Positions 10,088 through 19,547 of a DNA stretch of 54,436 nucleotides are shown in pieces. The position numbers and the translations under genes are program-made. The stretch is taken from contig LNZD02000093.1 in NCBI GenBank assembly GCA_001469005.2, positions 1 through 54,436 of the forward strand. Reading direction: 5' to 3'. The DNA is from SAR324 cluster bacterium lautmerah10. GTDB taxonomy: Bacteria > SAR324 > NAC60-12. Within the stretch, counting starts at the first letter, position 1; every line of letters begins with the position of its first letter. The notes beneath the pieces are model-generated. The model saw only the letters and a program-made list of their open reading frames with translations, was not told where the DNA came from and made no database searches.

Positions 10088-11638
10088 ATGGAAAAAATCC
10101 AGATATTTGACACAACCCTTCGTGACGGTGAGCAATCACCAGGATGTTCCATGTCTGCAGGTGAAAAACTGCTTCTTGCCCGTCAATTGGAAAAACTAGG
10201 AGTGGATACGATCGAAGCCGGTTTTGCTGCATCGTCTCCCGGAGATTTTGAGAGTGTCAGGAGCATTGGTCAGGAAATCCGTGAATCCATGGTGGTCTCC
10301 CTTTGCCGAATGGTAGAAAACGATGTGGACCGTGGAGCCGAGGCATTGAAAGACGCTCATAATTGGGGGCTTCACACGTTTATTGCTTCAAGTCCGCTTC
10401 ACATGAAACACAAGTTGCAGATGGAACCCGATGAGGTGCTAAAAGCAACTACGAAGTGTGTGGAACGAGCAAAAAAATACACCGACAATGTTGAATTCAG
10501 TGCGGAAGATGCAACCCGAAGTGAACCAGAATTTCTGGTACAACTGTTCTCAGAAGCTGTGAGAGCAGGTGCTGTCGTGTTGAACGTCCCTGATACCGTG
10601 GGATACACCACCCCGGATGAGATGTATGAACTGATCACCAGGCTGATGAATGAAGTCTACCAGGCTGACCAAGTTGTATTTTCGGTCCATTGTCATAATG
10701 ATCTTGGGATGGCAGTTGCCAATTCAATGGCGGCTGTGAGGGCAGGGGCACGTCAAATTGAATGCACCATCAATGGTATTGGTGAACGTGCAGGTAATGC
10801 CTCGCTGGAAGAATTGGTGATGGCAATCAATACCCGGCAGCAGTACTACCAGTATGAAACTGGAATCACAACGGAACAGATCTTTCCATCAAGCAAACTT
10901 CTTTCACAAATTACGGGAGTCAGTGTTCAGCCGAATAAGGCGATTGTTGGGGCCAATGCCTTTGCACACGAAGCCGGAATCCACCAGCACGGAGTGCTGA
11001 AAAATTCCCTGACCTACGAAATCATGACCCCTCAGTCGGTGGGGATCAAAGCCAGTAATCTGGTGTTGGGAAAACATTCTGGTCGTCATGCGCTTTCGGA
11101 CCGGATCAAGGAACTTGGTTTTGAGTTGAATGATGTTGAGTTGAATCAGGTTTTTAAGGAATTCAAAAGGCTGGCAGATATTAAAAAACAGATTTTCGAT
11201 GAGGATCTTGAAGCTTTGGTTACCCATGGGATCCGAAAGCACACGGATCGATTCCAACTGGAACAGTTGAACATCACCTCTGGTACATCGGTGATTCCAA
11301 CTGCGACAGTGATCATGAAGATCGATGGTGAGCAGGTCAAAAAGGCAGGATTCGGTGACGGTCCGGTGGATGCAGCTTTAAATACCATCCGTGACATGAC
11401 CGGTATCGACTGCAGACTTACTTCCTACGTGGTTAAAGCCATCACCGGAGGGACAGATGCCCAAGGTGAAGTTAGTGTAGGAGTTGATCAGGATGGAATG
11501 CAATTGACCGGAAGAGGAGCGCACACCGATATCGTAGTGGCGAGTGCGATGGCTTTCATCAATGCCCTCAACCGTCTCCAGGCACGGGCCAATGCGATCA
11601 GTCCTCAGACCCCGATGAAACAGGTTGCGGGTATTTGA
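10088..11638 (+). CDS. leuA: 2-isopropylmalate synthase
   Basis: The 516-residue enzyme condenses acetyl-CoA with 2-ketoisovalerate, the first committed step of leucine synthesis. The N-terminal TIM barrel has DTTLRDGEQSPG at residues 8-19 and the metal-binding HCHNDLGMAV near 204. The tail from about residue 390 (TSGTSVIPTATVIMKIDG...) is the LeuA regulatory domain that binds leucine for feedback inhibition. Length and the HCHNDLGMA form match LeuA type 1 better than homocitrate or citramalate synthases. The gene is monocistronic as far as visible and is followed by a strong terminator. leuBCD are not in the window. Confidence 0.95.
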   Translation: MEKIQIFDTTLRDGEQSPGCSMSAGEKLLLARQLEKLGVDTIEAGFAASSPGDFESVRSIGQEIRESMVVSLCRMVENDVDRGAEALKDAHNWGLHTFIASSPLHMKHKLQMEPDEVLKATTKCVERAKKYTDNVEFSAEDATRSEPEFLVQLFSEAVRAGAVVLNVPDTVGYTTPDEMYELITRLMNEVYQADQVVFSVHCHNDLGMAVANSMAAVRAGARQIECTINGIGERAGNASLEELVMAINTRQQYYQYETGITTEQIFPSSKLLSQITGVSVQPNKAIVGANAFAHEAGIHQHGVLKNSLTYEIMTPQSVGIKASNLVLGKHSGRHALSDRIKELGFELNDVELNQVFKEFKRLADIKKQIFDEDLEALVTHGIRKHTDRFQLEQLNITSGTSVIPTATVIMKIDGEQVKKAGFGDGPVDAALNTIRDMTGIDCRLTSYVVKAITGGTDAQGEVSVGVDQDGMQLTGRGAHTDIVVASAMAFINALNRLQARANAISPQTPMKQVAGI

Positions 11639-11682
11639 ATAAAACTGCTTTTATACATTATAATCATTTCAAATAAAAATTG

Positions 11683-11718
11683 GGCAGGCTTCGAAATTTC
11701 GAAGTCCTGCCTTTTTTC
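11683..11718 (+). terminator. Rho-independent terminator after leuA
   Basis: GGCAGG at 11683-11688 pairs with CCTGCC at 11706-11711, and the enclosed CTTCGAAATTTCGAAG is itself self-complementary. A TTTTTT run follows at once. This is the clearest intrinsic terminator in the window and separates leuA from leuS. Confidence 0.85.
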
Positions 11719-11796
11719 ATTTTGGAGCCCCTGTAAACATATCCATAACCAATCCAAATGATTCCATTCTGAATGGAATAAAAAGTTGAATGAACG

Positions 11797-13479
11797 ATGG
11801 CAGAATACGTCCCGGTAGAAATTGAAGCCAAGTGGCAAAAATCTTGGGAAGAGAGCGGATCTTTTGAACCCGATTTCGAAACCGAGAAATCACGTTATTA
11901 CATGCTGACGATGCTTCCTTATCCATCCGGGGATCTGCACATTGGGCACTGGTATGCCATGGCTCCTTCTGACACCTATGCCCGATTTTTGAAGATGCAG
12001 GGGAATGAGGTATTTTTCCCGATTGGTTTCGATGCATTCGGTCTTCCAGCAGAAAACGCTGCAATCAAAAACAACATCCATCCCAAAGACTGGACCTACA
12101 AAAACATTGAGCGGATGCGTCTTCAGCTTCGTTCGATGGGGAACATGTTCGCCTGGAAAAATGAGGTCGTTTCCTGTGATCCGGATTACTACAAGTGGAG
12201 TCAGTGGTTTTTTCTCAGGATGCTGGAAATGGATTTGGCCTACCGAGAATTTGCTCCGGTCGATTTCTGTAATCATTGCCAGACGACTCTTGCAAGAGAA
12301 CAGGTTTGGGGAGATGAACGTCTCTGTGAACGTTGCGGGAACACGGTGATCCGCAAGGAACTCAACCAGTGGAAACTTCGAATTACCAATTACGCAGACG
12401 AATTGCTCGATTTTGATGGATTGGACTGGCCTGAACGTGTGCGTTTGATGCAGACAAACTGGATCGGGCGGAGTAACGGGGTCGAATTCGATATCGAACT
12501 GGATCTACCAGGCGATTTACAGTTCCGTGTTTTTACCACACGGCCAGATACCGTATTCGGGATGACTTTTTGTGTGCTTGCTCCAGAGCATGAATTGGTC
12601 GAACAAATTGTAACGGATGACCAGAAAGAGGAGGTGTCCATTTACTGTGAAAACGCCATGAGAAAGGACGAAATCGAAAGAATGTCCGAATCTCAGGAAA
12701 AAGACGGAGTTTTCACAGGAGCCTACGCCATCAACCCTTTAAATGGTGATCGTGTTCCAGTATGGGTTGCCGAATATGTTCTTGCAGGCTATGGCACCGG
12801 AGCGATCATGGGAGTTCCGGCTCATGATCAACGGGATTTTCTTTTTGCACGACGCTATGACATTCCGACTCCAGTAGTTGTGGTTCCAGAGGATCATGAT
12901 CAGCCAATCCCTGAAGGCAGCGAATTGGAAGAAGCACTGTTGGTCAAGGAAGGAAGCAAGATGGTCAACAGCAATGAATTCGATGGCCTGGTGTGGCCTG
13001 AAGGATTTGATCGCGTAGTCCAGGCCATTGAAGACAAAGGAATCGGTAAAAAGCAGGTCAACTATCGGTTGCGGGATTGGCTGATCAGTCGGCAAAGGAT
13101 GTGGGGCACTCCCATTCCTGTGATCCATTGTAACAATTGTGGAACCGTCCCCGTTCCTTATGAGGATCTTCCGGTGATGTTACCGGATGATGCTGAATTC
13201 AAACCTACCGGGGAAAGTCCCTTGAAGTATCATCCGGGATTCCTCAATACCGAATGTCCTAAATGCGGAGGAAGCGCTGAGCGGGAAACGGATACCATGG
13301 ATACTTTCATCTGCTCATCATGGTATTACTTCGGCTACGTTTCTCCATATTGGAAAATGGGCGAAAAGCTGAAAAAGGAAGACCTTCCTTGGGATCCAGA
13401 GGCGATTCAACAATGGTGTCCTGTAAACCAGTACACCTTCTTTATTTTCGATTTTTCACCAAGGTACTTGCAGATATGA
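11797..13479 (+). CDS. leuS: Leucyl-tRNA synthetase, N-terminal part (frame lost by apparent deletion near 13433)
   Basis: The enzyme charges tRNA-Leu. The protein opens MAEYVPVEIEAKWQKSWEES. It has the class I HIGH motif in DLHIGHWYAM (about 48-51), the CP1 editing domain with TTRPDTVFGMTF and GYGTGAIMGVPAHD, and the SRQRMWGTPIP segment. The frame is normal through WCPVNQY at about 13433. It then runs 13 codons out of frame to a stop at 13479. The matching continuation HLLYFRFFTKVL is present directly after the junction in the next frame. LeuRS proteins normally carry about nine residues (IGGVEHA-type) at this point, so about 28 bases seem to be missing. Residues after QY should not be trusted. 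Confidence 0.92.
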   Translation: MAEYVPVEIEAKWQKSWEESGSFEPDFETEKSRYYMLTMLPYPSGDLHIGHWYAMAPSDTYARFLKMQGNEVFFPIGFDAFGLPAENAAIKNNIHPKDWTYKNIERMRLQLRSMGNMFAWKNEVVSCDPDYYKWSQWFFLRMLEMDLAYREFAPVDFCNHCQTTLAREQVWGDERLCERCGNTVIRKELNQWKLRITNYADELLDFDGLDWPERVRLMQTNWIGRSNGVEFDIELDLPGDLQFRVFTTRPDTVFGMTFCVLAPEHELVEQIVTDDQKEEVSIYCENAMRKDEIERMSESQEKDGVFTGAYAINPLNGDRVPVWVAEYVLAGYGTGAIMGVPAHDQRDFLFARRYDIPTPVVVVPEDHDQPIPEGSELEEALLVKEGSKMVNSNEFDGLVWPEGFDRVVQAIEDKGIGKKQVNYRLRDWLISRQRMWGTPIPVIHCNNCGTVPVPYEDLPVMLPDDAEFKPTGESPLKYHPGFLNTECPKCGGSAERETDTMDTFICSSWYYFGYVSPYWKMGEKLKKEDLPWDPEAIQQWCPVNQYTFFIFDFSPRYLQI

Positions 13480-14156
13480 AACTTTTTGATTTCAGGGAAC
13501 CTGCAACGCGTCTTTTTAACCAGGGCATGATCCTTGGCGAAGACCACGAAAAAATGTCGAAAAGTCGCGGTAATGTGGTTAATCCCGATGATCTGGTCAA
13601 AAAATACGGTGCCGATACAGTTCGTTGCTACCTCATGTTTCTTGGTCCCTGGGATGCTGGTGCTCCCTGGAATCCTCATGGCATCGAAGGACTTTCCCGT
13701 TTTTTTAAAGGGATTTGGAATCTTTGCCATCAACCTCAGAAACCAGAAAATATTGACCAGGAGTCAGAAAAGAAGTTGAGGAAGGCTCAACATAGGACCC
13801 TGAAAAAAGTAACGGAGGACCTTGGTCGTTTTCGTTTTAATACGGCCATCGCCGCCTTGATGAGCTTCCGTAACGACCTCAAAGACCATGTTCATCGCTG
13901 TCGGGAAGAAACACGCACCGAAGCCTTGAAGACCATGCTGCTGATGCTCGCTCCTCTTGCCCCGCATGTTTCCGAAGAATTATGGCAGTTGATGGCACCT
14001 GAAACAGGGTCCATTCATCAGCAAGCCTGGCCTGCTTTTGATGAACAATTGGCATCTGCAGAAATGGTGACCCTCGTGGTGCAAATCAATGGGAAAGTTC
14101 GGGACCGGATTCAATGTCCAGTAGGGTTGGAACAAAAACAAACTGAAGAAGGTTAA
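13320..14156 (+). CDS. leuS: Leucyl-tRNA synthetase, C-terminal part (valid from about 13434)
   Basis: Only the part from about 13434 is real LeuRS; the earlier codons are an out-of-frame copy of the preceding reading frame. From there it has HLLYFRFFTKVL, the KMSKS motif at 13551-13565 in EKMSKSRGNVVNPDDL, the GADTVRCYLMF segment, and the anticodon-binding helical domain (LAPLAPHVSEELWQ). The C-terminal domain starts normally with VVQINGKVRDRIQCP but stops abruptly at 14156. The expected last residues, KVNLVV then stop, appear in another frame at 14149-14169. A second internal deletion of roughly 100 bases is therefore likely. Confidence 0.88.
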   Translation: MVLLRLRFSILENGRKAEKGRPSLGSRGDSTMVSCKPVHLLYFRFFTKVLADMKLFDFREPATRLFNQGMILGEDHEKMSKSRGNVVNPDDLVKKYGADTVRCYLMFLGPWDAGAPWNPHGIEGLSRFFKGIWNLCHQPQKPENIDQESEKKLRKAQHRTLKKVTEDLGRFRFNTAIAALMSFRNDLKDHVHRCREETRTEALKTMLLMLAPLAPHVSEELWQLMAPETGSIHQQAWPAFDEQLASAEMVTLVVQINGKVRDRIQCPVGLEQKQTEEG

Positions 14157-14223
14157 TTTGGTGGTATAAAATTTATTTTTGCCCTCCTTTACATAAAAAT
14201 TCAACTTTCCTACTTCCAGTCTC

Positions 14224-14249
14224 TTGACTTGTTTGAAAAAACATGTCAA
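14224..14249. promoter_or_regulatory. Imperfect palindrome upstream of rpsL
   Basis: TTGACTTGTTT and AAACATGTCAA flank a 4-base spacer (gaaa) and are complementary at 10 of 11 positions. The left arm also supplies a TTGACT that could act as a -35 box, but the -10 at 17-bp spacing (CAAATT) is poor. It lies 56 bases ahead of the rpsL ATG, at the head of the ribosomal cluster, so an operator or leader hairpin is plausible. Confidence 0.4.
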
Positions 14250-14305
14250 ATTTGCGGTTTCGCATTTTACAGGGTCTGTCCCAACGCAACCGAAATTTAA
14301 GAGAA

Positions 14306-14674
14306 ATGCCAACACTGAATCAACTGATCCGGGAAGGTCGTAAAAGTAAGGTAGTAAAAAAAGACACTCCCGCTCTTCAGGCATGCCCACAACGACGAGG
14401 GGTTTGCGTCCGGGTATATACCTCAACTCCCAAAAAACCGAATTCCGCTCTGCGTAAGGTTGCCAGGGTCCGTTTAACGAACGGAATTGAAGTGACCAGT
14501 TACATCCCCGGTATTGGTCATAATCTTCAGGAACACTCGGTCGTGCTCATCCGAGGCGGAAGGGTCAAGGACCTTCCTGGTGTTCGTTACCATGTGGTCC
14601 GGGGGGCACTTGACACCCTTGGGGTTTCCGAAAGAAAAAAAGGCCGTTCTAAATACGGCGCCAAGAAAAATTAA
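14306..14674 (+). CDS. rpsL: 30S ribosomal protein S12
   Basis: I start at [11 protein letters not shown], the universal S12 N-terminus, rather than the in-frame ATG at 14243; AAGAG lies just upstream. The 122-residue protein has [17 protein letters not shown] with the streptomycin-region lysine in wild-type state, and [12 protein letters not shown] at the second resistance region, also wild-type. It sits at the decoding centre. This is the first gene of the str block, 12 bases ahead of rpsG. Confidence 0.97.
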   Translation: MPTLNQLIREGRKSKVVKKDTPALQACPQRRGVCVRVYTSTPKKPNSALRKVARVRLTNGIEVTSYIPGIGHNLQEHSVVLIRGGRVKDLPGVRYHVVRGALDTLGVSERKKGRSKYGAKKN

Positions 14675-14686
14675 AAGGTCTTCAAA

Positions 14687-15160
14687 ATGTCCCGACGCCG
14701 CGCAGCAGTTAAAAGAACGCTACTGAAAGATCCCAAATACAATGACACCCTGGTTAGTAAGTTCGTCTGCAGCCTGATGAAGCACGGCAAGAAGAGTGTG
14801 GCTGAAAGAATCCTTTACGGTGCTTTGGACCTTATATCAGATCGTGAAAAAGAAACTCCATCTCTGGATGTTTTCCGGACTGCCGTCGAAAACGTGAAAC
14901 CGGCGATGGAGGTTAAATCCAGACGGGTTGGAGGTTCAACCTACCAAGTTCCCATGCAGGTTCGGTCTTCCAGAAGCCAGAGTCTCGCAATCCGCTGGTT
15001 AGTTTTGTACGCCAATGCCCGAAGCGGAAAATCGATGCAGGCCAAACTTGCCGACGAGTTGCTGGATGCCTTCAACAACCGTGGAAGTTCCATCAAGAAA
15101 AAAGAAGATACCCTCAAGATGGCAGAAGCCAATAAGGCTTTTGCTCACTATCGCTGGTAA
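14687..15160 (+). CDS. rpsG: 30S ribosomal protein S7
   Basis: The 157-residue protein opens [10 protein letters not shown] and has the S7 signature around [20 protein letters not shown]. The [14 protein letters not shown] motif and a C-terminus ending AFAHYRW follow. S7 nucleates assembly of the 3' domain of 16S rRNA and contacts E-site tRNA. Length agrees with the short (non-E. coli K) form. AAGG lies ahead of the ATG. Confidence 0.97.
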   Translation: MSRRRAAVKRTLLKDPKYNDTLVSKFVCSLMKHGKKSVAERILYGALDLISDREKETPSLDVFRTAVENVKPAMEVKSRRVGGSTYQVPMQVRSSRSQSLAIRWLVLYANARSGKSMQAKLADELLDAFNNRGSSIKKKEDTLKMAEANKAFAHYRW

Positions 15161-15203
15161 TTTCAAGGATCGATGTTTTTCAAAATAAGGACAGGATACT
15201 CGA

Positions 15204-17303
15204 GTGGCCAAACCAGTTCCTCTGACGCGAAGAAGAAACATCGGAATCATGGCCCATATCGACGCGGGCAAAACGACCACGACAGAACGCATCCTTTATT
15301 ACACCGGAAGAATTCACAAGTTGGGTGAAGTGAACGACGGATCTGCAACTATGGATTGGATGGAACAGGAACAGGAACGTGGCATTACCATCACATCCGC
15401 TGCGACCTCATGCCTTTGGCAGAAGAATCGTGAAGATTATTCAGTGAATATCATCGATACACCAGGACACGTGGATTTTACCTTTGAAGTGGAACGCTCT
15501 CTTCGCGTTCTGGATGGAGCGGTGATGGTACTGTGCGGAGTGGCTGGAGTACAGCCCCAAACCGAAACCGTTTGGCGTCAGGCCAAGCGCTATCAAGTTC
15601 CAACCATTGCCTTTGTCAACAAGATGGATAGGGTTGGTGCGGATTTCAGGCATGTGATCACTACCCTTGAGGAGCAACTTCAGATCCAGCCTGTTGCCAT
15701 TCAGATTCCGATTGGAGCAGAAGATCGTTTTGAAGGCGTCGTCGACCTGATAACCATGCAGGCATATTATTTTGACGAAGCAGGTTACGGGGTTGATTTT
15801 GAATGCAGAAAACTTTCAGGAGACTTGGAAGCCGAAGCCAATCTTGCCAGAGCTGAGTTGCTTGATCAGCTTTCGCTCCATGATGATGAACTCACTGAAA
15901 AACTTCTTGAAGAAACCGAACCTGACATAGAAGAAATCATATCGGTTCTCCGAAGAGAAACCCTCTCGGGAAGCATCACCCCAGTTCTTTGCGGAAGCGC
16001 TTTCAAGAATAAGGGTGTCCAGCAATTAATGGATGCAGTAGTAGATTTCCTTCCTTCCCCGCTGGATATACCTCCGGTTATAGGAATGCACCCAGTAACT
16101 GAAAAGGAAGTAAGCCGGAATGCATCTGTGGACGATCCTCTTTGTGTCCTGGCTTTCAAAGTGGCAACAGACCCTTTTGCAGGGCAAATGAACTTTGTCC
16201 GGGTTTATTCAGGAAAATTTGAAAGCGGAAAGTCAGTCTTTAATCCAAGGAAGAAAAAATTCGAACGGATTGGAAACTTGGTCAAACTTCATGCCAATAA
16301 ACGTGAAGAAGTGAATCAACTACTTGCCGGGGACATCGGAGCTGCAGTAGGCATGGATTTGGTCACCGGAGACACACTATGCCCCAAAGAGTCCCAGTTG
16401 GTTCTTGAAAAGACCCAATTTCCTGAGCCAGTTATGGACCTTGCCATTGAGCCCAAGACCAAACCCGACCAGGAAAAACTCCACGAATCCCTGACACGTT
16501 TGATGCAGGAAGACCCTTCCTTCCGCAGCAAAGTTGATACGGAAACAGGCCAGATGGTGATTTCCGGCATGGGGGAATTGCATTTAGAAATCATGGTGGA
16601 TCGGCTCCAACGTGAATTCAAGGTGGACTGTAAAGCCGGTAAGCCGCGGGTCGCATACCGAGAATCGATCACTCAAACAGCTCATTCCGATGCACGATTT
16701 GATCGATTACTTGATGGTAAAGAACAAAACGTCAGTTGCGGACTGAAAATCGAACCTTTAGAGGGTGGACAGGGATTTGTTTTTGAAAATATACTTTCCA
16801 AAGCAAATCTTCCTGAAGAGTGTGCCATTGCAGTTGAGCAGGGTATCCAGGATTCCCTTGGAAATGGAATGCTTGCCGGATTTCCCATTATTGACCTTAA
16901 GGCAACCCTCGTTTCAGCAGATTTTGAGGAAGATCAAAGCAGTCCTCTTGCCTTTTCCATTGCTGCAGGAACAGCATTTCAGCAGGGTGTCAGAAATGCT
17001 GCACCGGAACTGCTGGAACCATCAATGGATTTGGAGATTGTCCTTCCCCTGCAATATACCGGGGATGTGATTGGCGACTTGAATGCCCGCCGAGGACGGG
17101 TCCGCGGATTGGAAGAACGCAGCGGACTTCAAGTGATTTCGGGAGAAGTGCCGCTCAGTGAAATGTTTGGATACTCAACCCAACTTCGGTCTCTGACCCA
17201 GGGAAGAGCTTCCTTTACCATGCAGTTTAATCATTACATTCCAGTCACAGACGCAACTCGTGCGACTTTGACAGGAGAACAGTCCTCCTACGTAGAGGCA
17301 TAA
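15204..17303 (+). CDS. fusA: Elongation factor G
   Basis: The 699-residue GTPase drives ribosomal translocation. It starts with GTG after AAGGACAGGA. G motifs are AHIDAGKT (17-24), switch II DTPGH (85-89) and NKMD (139-142). [20 protein letters not shown] is the switch I effector region. Domains III-V are complete ([32 protein letters not shown]). Domain IV lacks the usual YGHV-like wording and reads [14 protein letters not shown], reminiscent of the spirochaete/planctomycete/deltaproteobacterial EF-G class. The subfamily call is inference. Position between rpsG and tuf supports the main translocase role. Confidence 0.95.
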   Translation: MAKPVPLTRRRNIGIMAHIDAGKTTTTERILYYTGRIHKLGEVNDGSATMDWMEQEQERGITITSAATSCLWQKNREDYSVNIIDTPGHVDFTFEVERSLRVLDGAVMVLCGVAGVQPQTETVWRQAKRYQVPTIAFVNKMDRVGADFRHVITTLEEQLQIQPVAIQIPIGAEDRFEGVVDLITMQAYYFDEAGYGVDFECRKLSGDLEAEANLARAELLDQLSLHDDELTEKLLEETEPDIEEIISVLRRETLSGSITPVLCGSAFKNKGVQQLMDAVVDFLPSPLDIPPVIGMHPVTEKEVSRNASVDDPLCVLAFKVATDPFAGQMNFVRVYSGKFESGKSVFNPRKKKFERIGNLVKLHANKREEVNQLLAGDIGAAVGMDLVTGDTLCPKESQLVLEKTQFPEPVMDLAIEPKTKPDQEKLHESLTRLMQEDPSFRSKVDTETGQMVISGMGELHLEIMVDRLQREFKVDCKAGKPRVAYRESITQTAHSDARFDRLLDGKEQNVSCGLKIEPLEGGQGFVFENILSKANLPEECAIAVEQGIQDSLGNGMLAGFPIIDLKATLVSADFEEDQSSPLAFSIAAGTAFQQGVRNAAPELLEPSMDLEIVLPLQYTGDVIGDLNARRGRVRGLEERSGLQVISGEVPLSEMFGYSTQLRSLTQGRASFTMQFNHYIPVTDATRATLTGEQSSYVEA

Positions 17304-17377
17304 TTTTTAATTTAGCGTCACTCCGGAGAGTGAACGAATCATAAAAAACCCATCAACCGCAGACAGGAGAAGAAAAG

Positions 17378-18577
17378 ATGGCTAGAGAAAAATTCGAACG
17401 CTCCAAACCTCATGTCAATATTGGGACGGTTGGACACGTCGATCACGGTAAGACCACATTAACTGCCGCAATCACCAAAGTATTGGGATTTCAGGGGATG
17501 GCGGAATTTCGTGAATATGGAGATATTGATGCAGCCCCGGAAGAGCGTGAACGTGGAATTACCATTGCCACCGCTCACATCGAATACGAAACGGAGAGTC
17601 GTCACTATGCCCACGTTGATTGCCCCGGCCACGCTGACTATGTAAAGAATATGATCACTGGAGCAGCCCAGATGGACGGAGCGATCCTGGTGGTTTCCGC
17701 TGCCGATGGGCCTATGCCACAAACCAGAGAACATATTCTTCTGGCAAGGCAGGTCAATGTTCCTTACTTGGTAGTTTATCTGAATAAAGTAGACCAGGTG
17801 GATGACGAAGAACTTCTTGATCTAGTAGAGATGGAAGTGCGTGAACTGCTTAGCTCCTATGATTTTCCAGGGGATGACATTCCTTTGATTAAAGGTTCTG
17901 CTCTTCAGGCGATGGAGTCTTCTTCCACCGATGCTAATGATGCCGCGTATGCTTCCATCAAGGAACTGATGGATGCTGTCGACAGTTACATTCCTGAACC
18001 GGAACGAGATCTGGATAAGCCTTTCCTGATGTCCGTGGAAGATGTTTTCACCATCTCTGGTCGTGGAACGGTTGCCACAGGAAGGATCGAGCGCGGAATC
18101 GTTAATACCGGCGAAGAAGTTGAAATTACTGGAATTAAAGAAACCCAGAAAACCACTGTTACCGGAGTCGAGATGTTCAGAAAAACCCTTGATGAAGGAA
18201 GAGCCGGTGATAATGTTGGTCTGTTGCTTCGCGGGGTGAAACGGGAAGATATCGAGCGAGGTCAGGTGATCTGTAAACCTGGTTCCATTACTCCTCACAC
18301 GGAATTCAAAGCCCAAGTTTACGTGCTGACGAAGGACGAAGGTGGAAGACATACTCCATTCTTTAACAACTACCGCCCTCAGTTTTATTTTCGAACCACT
18401 GATGTGACTGGTGTTTTGAATCTCCCGGACAATGTCGAAATGGTGATGCCAGGAGACAATATTGGGCTCGTTGTTGAGTTAATCACTCCTATTGCACTGG
18501 AAAAAGAAGTTCGCTTCGCTATTCGTGAGGGCGGAAGAACCATCGGTTCCGGTGTTGTAACTGAAGTGGTGAAATAA
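17378..18577 (+). CDS. tuf: Elongation factor Tu
   Basis: The 399-residue GTPase delivers aminoacyl-tRNA to the ribosome. Motifs are GHVDHGKT (19-26), the RGITIATAH effector region, [21 protein letters not shown] (from 81) and NKVD. Domains II and III are intact up to [15 protein letters not shown] precedes the ATG by about 8 bases. It lies 11 bases ahead of rpsJ, linking the str and S10 blocks. Whether a second copy exists cannot be seen here. Confidence 0.97.
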   Translation: MAREKFERSKPHVNIGTVGHVDHGKTTLTAAITKVLGFQGMAEFREYGDIDAAPEERERGITIATAHIEYETESRHYAHVDCPGHADYVKNMITGAAQMDGAILVVSAADGPMPQTREHILLARQVNVPYLVVYLNKVDQVDDEELLDLVEMEVRELLSSYDFPGDDIPLIKGSALQAMESSSTDANDAAYASIKELMDAVDSYIPEPERDLDKPFLMSVEDVFTISGRGTVATGRIERGIVNTGEEVEITGIKETQKTTVTGVEMFRKTLDEGRAGDNVGLLLRGVKREDIERGQVICKPGSITPHTEFKAQVYVLTKDEGGRHTPFFNNYRPQFYFRTTDVTGVLNLPDNVEMVMPGDNIGLVVELITPIALEKEVRFAIREGGRTIGSGVVTEVVK

Positions 18578-18588
18578 AGAGACACTCC

Positions 18589-18900
18589 ATGGATCCAAAA
18601 ATTAAAGTACGCTTCAAGGCATACGACGACAAACTCCTGGATCAGACAGTCGGAGAAATCGTGCATACGGTCCGCAGGACCGGTGCACAGATTGTCGGAC
18701 CCATTCCTTTGCCCACCCGCATAAACAAATACACGGTTTTGCGTTCTCCCCATGTGGACAAAAAATCCAGGGAACAGTTTGAAGTCCGGACCCATAAGCG
18801 TTTGCTTTACATCATGGATACCACACCTCAGACCATGGATGCTTTGATGCGTCTTGATATTTCAGCGGGTGTCGATATTGCCATCAAACAGGAAAGCTGA
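18589..18900 (+). CDS. rpsJ: 30S ribosomal protein S10
   Basis: The 103-residue protein has the S10 core [21 protein letters not shown] followed by [15 protein letters not shown]. It also acts with NusB in antitermination. It is normally followed by rplC, but here its stop is only 23 bases from the rplD ATG, so rplC is absent. The C-terminus ([10 protein letters not shown]) is slightly longer than in E. coli but unremarkable. Confidence 0.97.
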   Translation: MDPKIKVRFKAYDDKLLDQTVGEIVHTVRRTGAQIVGPIPLPTRINKYTVLRSPHVDKKSREQFEVRTHKRLLYIMDTTPQTMDALMRLDISAGVDIAIKQES

Positions 18901-18923
18901 CCCGTTAAGCATTTGAAAGAATC

Positions 18924-19547
18924 ATGGCAAACCTGAACACCTTAGATTTGAATAATAAACCCTCTGGTCAGATTGAATTGAATGATCAGATCCTGGAAAC
19001 CGAATACCATCCTCAGGCCATCAAGCAGGCGGTGGTTGGTTTTCTCGCGGCAAATCGGCAGGGCACCCACTCTACCAAAACCCGTGCAGAAGTTTCATAT
19101 AGTACAAAAAAGCTCTATCGTCAAAAAGGTACGGGAAACGCTCGTTCAGGAAGTAATAAATCTCCACTACGTCGTCACGGAGGAATAACTTTTGGTCCTT
19201 CTCCAAGAGACTATTCGATCAGGTCCAACAAAAAATTCCGGAAGTTAGCTTTGCGATCGGCCATTGCCGAAAAAATTCGACAAAACCAGTTGGTGATTCT
19301 TGAAGAACTGAAGTTGGAAGATCATAAAACCAAGAATTTAAAGAAAGTTCTGGAAACGCTTGAAGCTCCCAAAGCCTTGATCGTCACTGAAAACATGTCT
19401 CGGGAACTGATGCTTGCTTCAAGAAATCTCCAAGGGGTTCATGCGATTAATCAGCAGAGTCTTAATGTCTATGAACTGCTTCGTTTCCCTAAAGTCATTT
19501 TTGTCAAAGATGCGATGGAATCCCTGAATGCGAGGTTAAGCGGATGA
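18924..19547 (+). CDS. rplD: 50S ribosomal protein L4
   Basis: The 207-residue protein has the exit-tunnel loop region RQKGTGNARSGSNKSPLRR and GGITFGPSPRDYS, typical of L4. It starts directly after rpsJ with no good ribosome binding site (gaaagaatc), unlike its neighbours. This fits loss of sequence just upstream, where rplC should end. It overlaps rplW by four bases. In E. coli L4 represses its own operon by binding the S10 leader. Confidence 0.95.
   Translation: MANLNTLDLNNKPSGQIELNDQILETEYHPQAIKQAVVGFLAANRQGTHSTKTRAEVSYSTKKLYRQKGTGNARSGSNKSPLRRHGGITFGPSPRDYSIRSNKKFRKLALRSAIAEKIRQNQLVILEELKLEDHKTKNLKKVLETLEAPKALIVTENMSRELMLASRNLQGVHAINQQSLNVYELLRFPKVIFVKDAMESLNARLSG

Noticed and set aside
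11635-11664. TTGAAT-18-TATAAT promoter-like pair after leuA
   Set aside because: The leuA terminator follows about 20 bases later, so a useful leuS promoter is unlikely. It may be chance in AT-rich sequence.
13420-13480. Programmed ribosomal frameshift in leuS or translational bypassing
   Set aside because: Frameshifting would keep all residues, but a conserved segment is absent from the DNA. I saw no slippery run at the junction.
11797-14169. leuS as a naturally split two-subunit enzyme, as in Aquifex
   Set aside because: The second frame has no start near the junction, conserved residues are missing exactly at the break, and a second lesion hits the C-terminus. Deletion fits better than a split gene.
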